Assembly: GCA_005885015.1 (NCBI GenBank)
Contig: VAYG01000003.1
Location: 1-8,915, forward strand
Source: Actinomycetota bacterium
GTDB taxonomy: Bacteria; Actinomycetota; UBA4738
Reading direction: 5' to 3'
Length of the DNA: 8,915 nucleotides
Of the stretch, positions 5,600 through 8,915 are shown in pieces. A model generated the notes under the pieces. The model was not told the DNA's origin. It was given only the letters and a program-made list of their open reading frames with translations, and searched no databases. How positions within the stretch are numbered: position 1 is the first letter of the stretch; the number at the start of each line of letters is the position of its first letter. Made by a program: the position numbers and the translations under genes.

Positions 5600-8218
5600 A
5601 TGGACTTCACTCTCAACGGCAGCCCCGTCTCCATCGAGGTGCGGGAGGGGGCCACCCTCCTCGAGCTGCTCCGGGAGGGGTGCGGCCTCACCTCAGTGAA
5701 GGACGGGTGCGCGCCGGAGGGTTCCTGCGGCGCCTGCACGGTGCTGATGGACGGGAAGGCGGTGGTCTCCTGCGCCCAACCCGCGGCCCGGGCCGCGGGC
5801 CGGTCCATCAGCACCCAGGAAGGGTTGACTCAGGAGCAGCGAGACCGATGGGGGGACTCCTTCGTGGCCAGCGGCGCCTCCCAGTGCGGGTTCTGCTCCC
5901 CCGGCATCGTGATGAAGGCCGAGGCCCTCCTGGCCAAGAACCCCAACCCCGGCCGGGACGAGATCGCCCGGGCCCTCGCCGGGAACCTCTGCCGCTGTAC
6001 CGGGTACGTGAAGATCATCGATGCCGTCCGGCTCGCCGCGGCCGCGGCCCGCGGCGAGCCCCTTCCGTCTCCGGAGCGCAGCGGTCGGGTCGGCTCGCGA
6101 ACCGCCAGGTACCAGGGACGGGAGCTGGCCCTCGGAGACAAGCCCTATGTCAACGACCTTCGTGCGCCCCGTCTGCTGCACGGCGCGATCCGGTTCTCCG
6201 ACCACCCTCGGGCCAGGGTCCTTCGGATCGACACCTCGAAGGCCGAGACGCATCCGGGGGTCGTGGCGGTGGTGACGGCGCGAGACGTGCCGGGTGAGCG
6301 TCAGCAAGGGCTGATCACCAAGGACTGGCGGCAGTTCGTCGCGGAAGGGGAAGTCACCAGCTACGTCGGCGACGTGCTGGCCGCCGTGGCCGCGGAGACC
6401 CGGGTCGCCGCCCGCGAGGCCGCCGGGTTGATCGACGTCGAGTACGAGGTTCTCGAGCCGGTGGTCGATCCGGTGGCCGCCATGGAGCCGGCGGCGCCGC
6501 AGCTCCAGTCGAACGGAAACCTCCTATCGGTGTCCAAGGTGAAGCGCGGCGATGTGGATGCCGCCCTTGCCGCGGCGACCCACGTGGTCACCGAGAGGTT
6601 CCACACCCAGTTCGTCGAACACGCCTTCCTGGAGCCGGAGTCCTGCCTCGCTGTCCCTGACCCCGAGCCCGGGATCGCCCTGCACTTCTATTCGCAGGGC
6701 CAGGGCGTATGGGACGACCGCCGGCAGATCGCTTCGTTCCTGGCCATGCCGGAGGAGAAGATCCGGGTCACGCAGGTAGCGAACGGCGGGGCGTTCGGGG
6801 CGAAGGAGGACCTGAACGTCCAGGGGCAGGCCTCGCGGCTGGCGGTGGCGTCCGGCCGGCCCGGGCTGCTCACCCTCTCCCGATCGGAGAGCATGCGGTT
6901 CCACGCCAAACGCCACCCTATGCACCTCACCTACACCGTGGGCTGTGACCAGGAAGGCCGCCTGGTCGCGGTCCGGGCCCGCATCGTCGGGGACACCGGC
7001 GCATACGCGAGCGTGGGCGACAAGGTTCTGGAGCGGGCGGCGGGGCACGCGTGCAGCGCGTACAGGGTTCCCAACGTGGACGTGGAAGCGCGCGCGGTCT
7101 ACACGAACAACCCCCCGGCCGGGGCGATGCGGGGGTTCGGCGCAAACCAGGCGAACTTCGCCATGGAGGGGATGCTGGACACCCTCGCGGAGCGGGTCGG
7201 GCTCGACGGGTGGGAGATCCGATGGCGGAATGCCCTGGAGTCGGGGGACCGCTTCTGCACGGGCCAGATCCTGGGGCCGGGTGTCGGGCTGAAGAAGACG
7301 CTGCTCGCGGTGAAGGACGCCTATGTCGAGGCGCGGGCGGCGGGACGGGCCGTCGGCCTGGCGTGCGGGGTCAAGAACAGCGGCGTTGGTAACGGCCTGA
7401 AGGAGTACGGCAAGGCGATCCTGCGACCGGAGGCGGACGGCACCGTCACGCTGTTCCACTCGTGGACGGAGATGGGGCAGGGCGTCCACACCGCCCTGCA
7501 ACAGATCGCCTGCGAGGAGCTCGGCCTCACCGCCGACCGGGTCACCGTCCACGTGGACACGATCCGCGAGTTGGACACGGGGCAGTGCACTGCGTCGCGC
7601 TCCACGGTCCTGGGCGGACGGGCCGTGATCGAGGCGGCCAAGAAGCTGAAGGCGGCGATGGACGGCGGCCGGGTCGAAGACCTGGCGGGCCGGGAGTTCT
7701 ACGGCGAGTTCCTGGTGGACTGGACGTACAAGCCGGGAACGGGGCCGGACGGCGCGGCCACGCACTACGCCTACGGGTGGGCCACGCAGGTCGTGGTGCT
7801 GGACGAGGACGGGCGACTCGAGAAGGTCGTCGCCGCCCACGACGTGGGCAAGGTCATCAACCCGACCCTGCTCGAAGGCCAGATCGAGGGCGCCGTGCAC
7901 ATGGGTCTGGGCCACGCCCTCACCGAGGACTTCGTGCTCGAGGGCGGCATACCCCGGACGACCACGCTGAAGTCCCTCGGGATCATCCCCCCGGCCGGGA
8001 TGCCCCCCGTGGAGTGCCTGTTCGTCGAGGAGCACCAGCCGGAGGGCCCGTACGGTGCGAAGGGCGTCGGCGAGATCGCGCTCGTGCCGACAGCCTCGGC
8101 GGTGGCGGCGGCGCTACATGCCTTCGACGCGATCCGGCGGACCCGCTTGCCCATGCGCGACTCCCCGGCCGCCCGGGCCGCCGTCCCCAGGCTGACCACG
8201 AGCCGGAGCCGGGACTAG
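5600..8218 (+). CDS. Fused [2Fe-2S]/molybdopterin hydroxylase, selenium-dependent xanthine dehydrogenase-like
   Basis: 872 residues from the ATG at 5600, 12 nt after ygeY. Domains in order are: a plant-type [2Fe-2S] domain (about 1-75; Cys37, Cys43, Cys46, Cys58), an all-helical [2Fe-2S] domain (about 76-150; Cys96, Cys99, Cys131, Cys133), an a/b hammerhead (about 170-290) and the molybdopterin-binding domain (about 300-845). Aligned by eye to bovine xanthine oxidase, Gln368 matches the apical-oxo glutamine, Glu340 (EHAFLE) and Arg511 (MRGFG) match the purine-binding Glu802/Arg880 pair, and Glu825 (KGVGE) matches the catalytic Glu1261. No FAD domain is present, so a separate flavin subunit or other electron acceptor is needed. 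The fusion and neighbouring ygeY resemble selenium-dependent molybdenum hydroxylases, where selenium sits in the cofactor and not as selenocysteine. The likely reaction is hydroxylation of a purine or related N-heterocycle, which is inferred. The core loop reads GGAFGAKED in place of GGGFGGKE. Another aromatic substrate cannot be excluded. Confidence 0.9.
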   Translation: MDFTLNGSPVSIEVREGATLLELLREGCGLTSVKDGCAPEGSCGACTVLMDGKAVVSCAQPAARAAGRSISTQEGLTQEQRDRWGDSFVASGASQCGFCSPGIVMKAEALLAKNPNPGRDEIARALAGNLCRCTGYVKIIDAVRLAAAAARGEPLPSPERSGRVGSRTARYQGRELALGDKPYVNDLRAPRLLHGAIRFSDHPRARVLRIDTSKAETHPGVVAVVTARDVPGERQQGLITKDWRQFVAEGEVTSYVGDVLAAVAAETRVAAREAAGLIDVEYEVLEPVVDPVAAMEPAAPQLQSNGNLLSVSKVKRGDVDAALAAATHVVTERFHTQFVEHAFLEPESCLAVPDPEPGIALHFYSQGQGVWDDRRQIASFLAMPEEKIRVTQVANGGAFGAKEDLNVQGQASRLAVASGRPGLLTLSRSESMRFHAKRHPMHLTYTVGCDQEGRLVAVRARIVGDTGAYASVGDKVLERAAGHACSAYRVPNVDVEARAVYTNNPPAGAMRGFGANQANFAMEGMLDTLAERVGLDGWEIRWRNALESGDRFCTGQILGPGVGLKKTLLAVKDAYVEARAAGRAVGLACGVKNSGVGNGLKEYGKAILRPEADGTVTLFHSWTEMGQGVHTALQQIACEELGLTADRVTVHVDTIRELDTGQCTASRSTVLGGRAVIEAAKKLKAAMDGGRVEDLAGREFYGEFLVDWTYKPGTGPDGAATHYAYGWATQVVVLDEDGRLEKVVAAHDVGKVINPTLLEGQIEGAVHMGLGHALTEDFVLEGGIPRTTTLKSLGIIPPAGMPPVECLFVEEHQPEGPYGAKGVGEIALVPTASAVAAALHAFDAIRRTRLPMRDSPAARAAVPRLTTSRSRD
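5780..5799. repeat. Perfect 20-nt palindrome inside the hydroxylase gene
   Basis: CCCGCGGCCC is followed directly by its reverse complement GGGCCGCGGG with no spacer. All bases are G or C. It encodes the Ala/Arg-rich stretch around residues 61-67, just after the first [2Fe-2S] domain's last cysteine. It may be a by-product of GC-rich Ala/Arg codons. Confidence 0.6.
6030..6060. repeat. Perfect 12-bp inverted repeat at the Fe-S/Mo domain junction
   Basis: GGCTCGCCGCGG (6030-6041) pairs with CCGCGGCGAGCC (6049-6060) around a 7-nt loop. In mRNA this would be a very stable hairpin. It lies in the codons for residues 144-154, the alanine-rich end of the helical Fe-S domain and the beginning of the linker to the molybdenum domain. 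Confidence 0.65.
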
Positions 8219-8225
8219 GCCGAGA

Positions 8226-8259
8226 TCTCGAACGCGAGAGGGGGTGGGGGTGGGGCAGG
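8226..8259 (+). promoter_or_regulatory. Small hairpin and G-runs covering the ribosome site of the last gene
   Basis: The short gap after the hydroxylase stop holds a 10-nt palindrome (8221-8230), a 5-bp hairpin (TCTCG 8226-8230, loop AACG, CGAGA 8235-8239) and then G-runs of 5, 5, 4 and 2 (8240-8244, 8246-8250, 8252-8255, 8258-8259). The G-runs act as the purine-rich ribosome site and contain in-frame GTG codons at 8244, 8250 and 8259. Structure here could modulate translation of the downstream gene; this is inferred from sequence alone. Confidence 0.35.
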
Positions 8260-8915
8260 TGGCCGGCCTCGAGTGCGTGATCTGCGAGCGCACGTACTCC
8301 GACGGCGAGGTCCTCTACACCTGCCCGTCCTGCGGGCCCGCCGGAATCCTGGACGTCCTTTATGACTACGACGCCATCGCCGCCGGCGGGTTCGGCCTGG
8401 CCAGGCTCGCCGCGAACGCCGACCGGACGCAGTGGCGCTACCTCGACCTCCTGCCGGTCTCCGGGACCCACCTCCCCCCCGTCCCGATCGGCTGGACGCC
8501 CGTGTTCCACCTGGCGGAGATGGCCGAGCGCCTCGGGGTCGCCGAGCTGTGGATCAAGGACGAGGGCAGGAATCCGACCGGCTCGTTCAAGGACCGGGCC
8601 TCGGCGGTCGCGGCGGTGAAGGCCCGCGAGCTCGGCTTCGACATCGTCTGCTGCGCCTCCACCGGCAACGCGGCCTCTTCGCTGGCCGGGTTCGCCACCC
8701 AGCTCGACCTGACCACGTTCATCTTCGTCCCCGAGTTCGCTCCCGAGGCCAAGGTCGCCCAGCTCCTGGTGTTCGGGGCGACGGTGTTCGTGGTGAAGGG
8801 CAGCTACCTGGACGCGTACGAGCTGTGCTCGCAGGCGTCCGAGCGACTGGGCTGGTACAACCGAAGCGCCGCCACCAATCCGAACCCGATCGAGGGGAAG
8901 AAGACGGGGGGTCTC
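8250..8915 (+). CDS. Threonine-synthase-like PLP enzyme with N-terminal zinc ribbon (runs off right edge)
   Basis: 222 codons in-window from the GTG at 8250; in-frame GTGs at 8244 and 8259 are alternatives that change only two or three residues. A four-cysteine zinc ribbon opens the protein (Cys9-x2-Cys12, Cys25-x2-Cys28), as in archaeal and actinobacterial threonine synthases. Fold-type II PLP signatures follow: IGWTPVFHL near 80, NPTGSFKDR with the probable Schiff-base Lys114, the phosphate-binding STGNAA near 137-142, and NPIEGKKTGGL at the window end, matching the threonine synthase NP..EGKKT motif. True threonine synthase converts O-phosphohomoserine to threonine. Here the gene sits about 31 nt after the molybdenum hydroxylase in a ygeY operon, where E. 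coli-type loci carry the fold-type II lyase YgeX, so a paralogue acting as an amino-acid ammonia-lyase is possible. The zinc ribbon and motifs fit threonine synthase better than YgeX. The remaining half lies outside the window. Confidence 0.85.
   Translation, partial: MGQVAGLECVICERTYSDGEVLYTCPSCGPAGILDVLYDYDAIAAGGFGLARLAANADRTQWRYLDLLPVSGTHLPPVPIGWTPVFHLAEMAERLGVAELWIKDEGRNPTGSFKDRASAVAAVKARELGFDIVCCASTGNAASSLAGFATQLDLTTFIFVPEFAPEAKVAQLLVFGATVFVVKGSYLDAYELCSQASERLGWYNRSAATNPNPIEGKKTGGL

Noticed and set aside
4633..6297. 554-codon plus-strand frame spanning ygeY and the start of the hydroxylase
   Set aside because: It is a +1 shadow, very rich in Arg, Gly and Pro, and crosses the boundary of two well-supported genes.
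6524..8035. 503-codon open frame on the minus strand antisense to the hydroxylase gene
   Set aside because: No recognisable motif and typical antisense composition; the plus-strand frame has every Fe-S and Mo-site residue.
5600..8218. Selenocysteine in the hydroxylase
   Set aside because: There is no in-frame TGA within the reading frame; selenium dependence in this family concerns a labile cofactor selenium and not a selenocysteine residue.
1..8915. CRISPR array, tRNA, rRNA, insertion sequence or prophage signals
   Set aside because: I saw no regularly spaced repeats, tRNA-like cloverleaf, transposase motif or terminal inverted repeats with target duplication; the window is almost fully occupied by metabolic genes.

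Overview
The window is GC-rich throughout. GTG appears to be the start codon of four of the six genes, and gene spacing is tight (1, 12 and about 31 nt within the apparent operons). Together with the protein families (a GlcD-type flavoprotein of the kind often fused to Fe-S domains, a PoxB-like enzyme, a GAF-EAL regulator and a fused Fe-S/molybdenum hydroxylase), this suggests a high-GC bacterium, most likely an actinomycete-like lineage. That placement is an inference; there is no rRNA or other phylogenetic marker here.

The layout is two divergent blocks separated by a 261-nt gap (4106-4366). The minus-strand block, in order of transcription, is: a GAF-EAL cyclic-di-GMP phosphodiesterase-like protein (4105 to 2807); after 129 nt, a thiamine-diphosphate enzyme of the pyruvate oxidase/pyruvate:quinone oxidoreductase type (2677 to 917); and after 1 nt, the N-terminal part of a GlcD-like FAD oxidase that runs off the left edge (915 to 1). 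The last two look translationally coupled and would suit oxidation of a 2-hydroxy acid followed by oxidative decarboxylation of the resulting 2-oxo acid.

The plus-strand block is: an M20 metallohydrolase of the YgeY type (4367-5587), a fused [2Fe-2S]/molybdopterin hydroxylase without an FAD domain (5600-8218), and the first 222 codons of a zinc-ribbon threonine-synthase-like PLP enzyme (8250 to the right edge). YgeY next to this kind of hydroxylase recalls the selenium-linked purine-degradation loci known from E. coli and anaerobic gut bacteria, in which YgeX, another fold-type II PLP enzyme, accompanies YgeY. The hydroxylase keeps the Glu/Arg pair that distinguishes xanthine dehydrogenases from aldehyde oxidases, so a purine or other N-heterocycle is a sensible substrate guess. 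The most interesting point is the threonine-synthase-like enzyme in the place where a YgeX-type lyase might be expected.

Non-coding and structural signals: a plausible -35/-10 pair and a clear Shine-Dalgarno for the EAL gene; a hairpin followed by a four-run G-quadruplex motif in the leader of the ygeY operon; two long perfect inverted repeats inside the hydroxylase gene, one of them at the junction between its Fe-S and molybdenum domains; and a small hairpin plus G-runs with tandem GTG codons before the last gene. I saw no tRNA, rRNA, CRISPR array, insertion sequence or attachment site.
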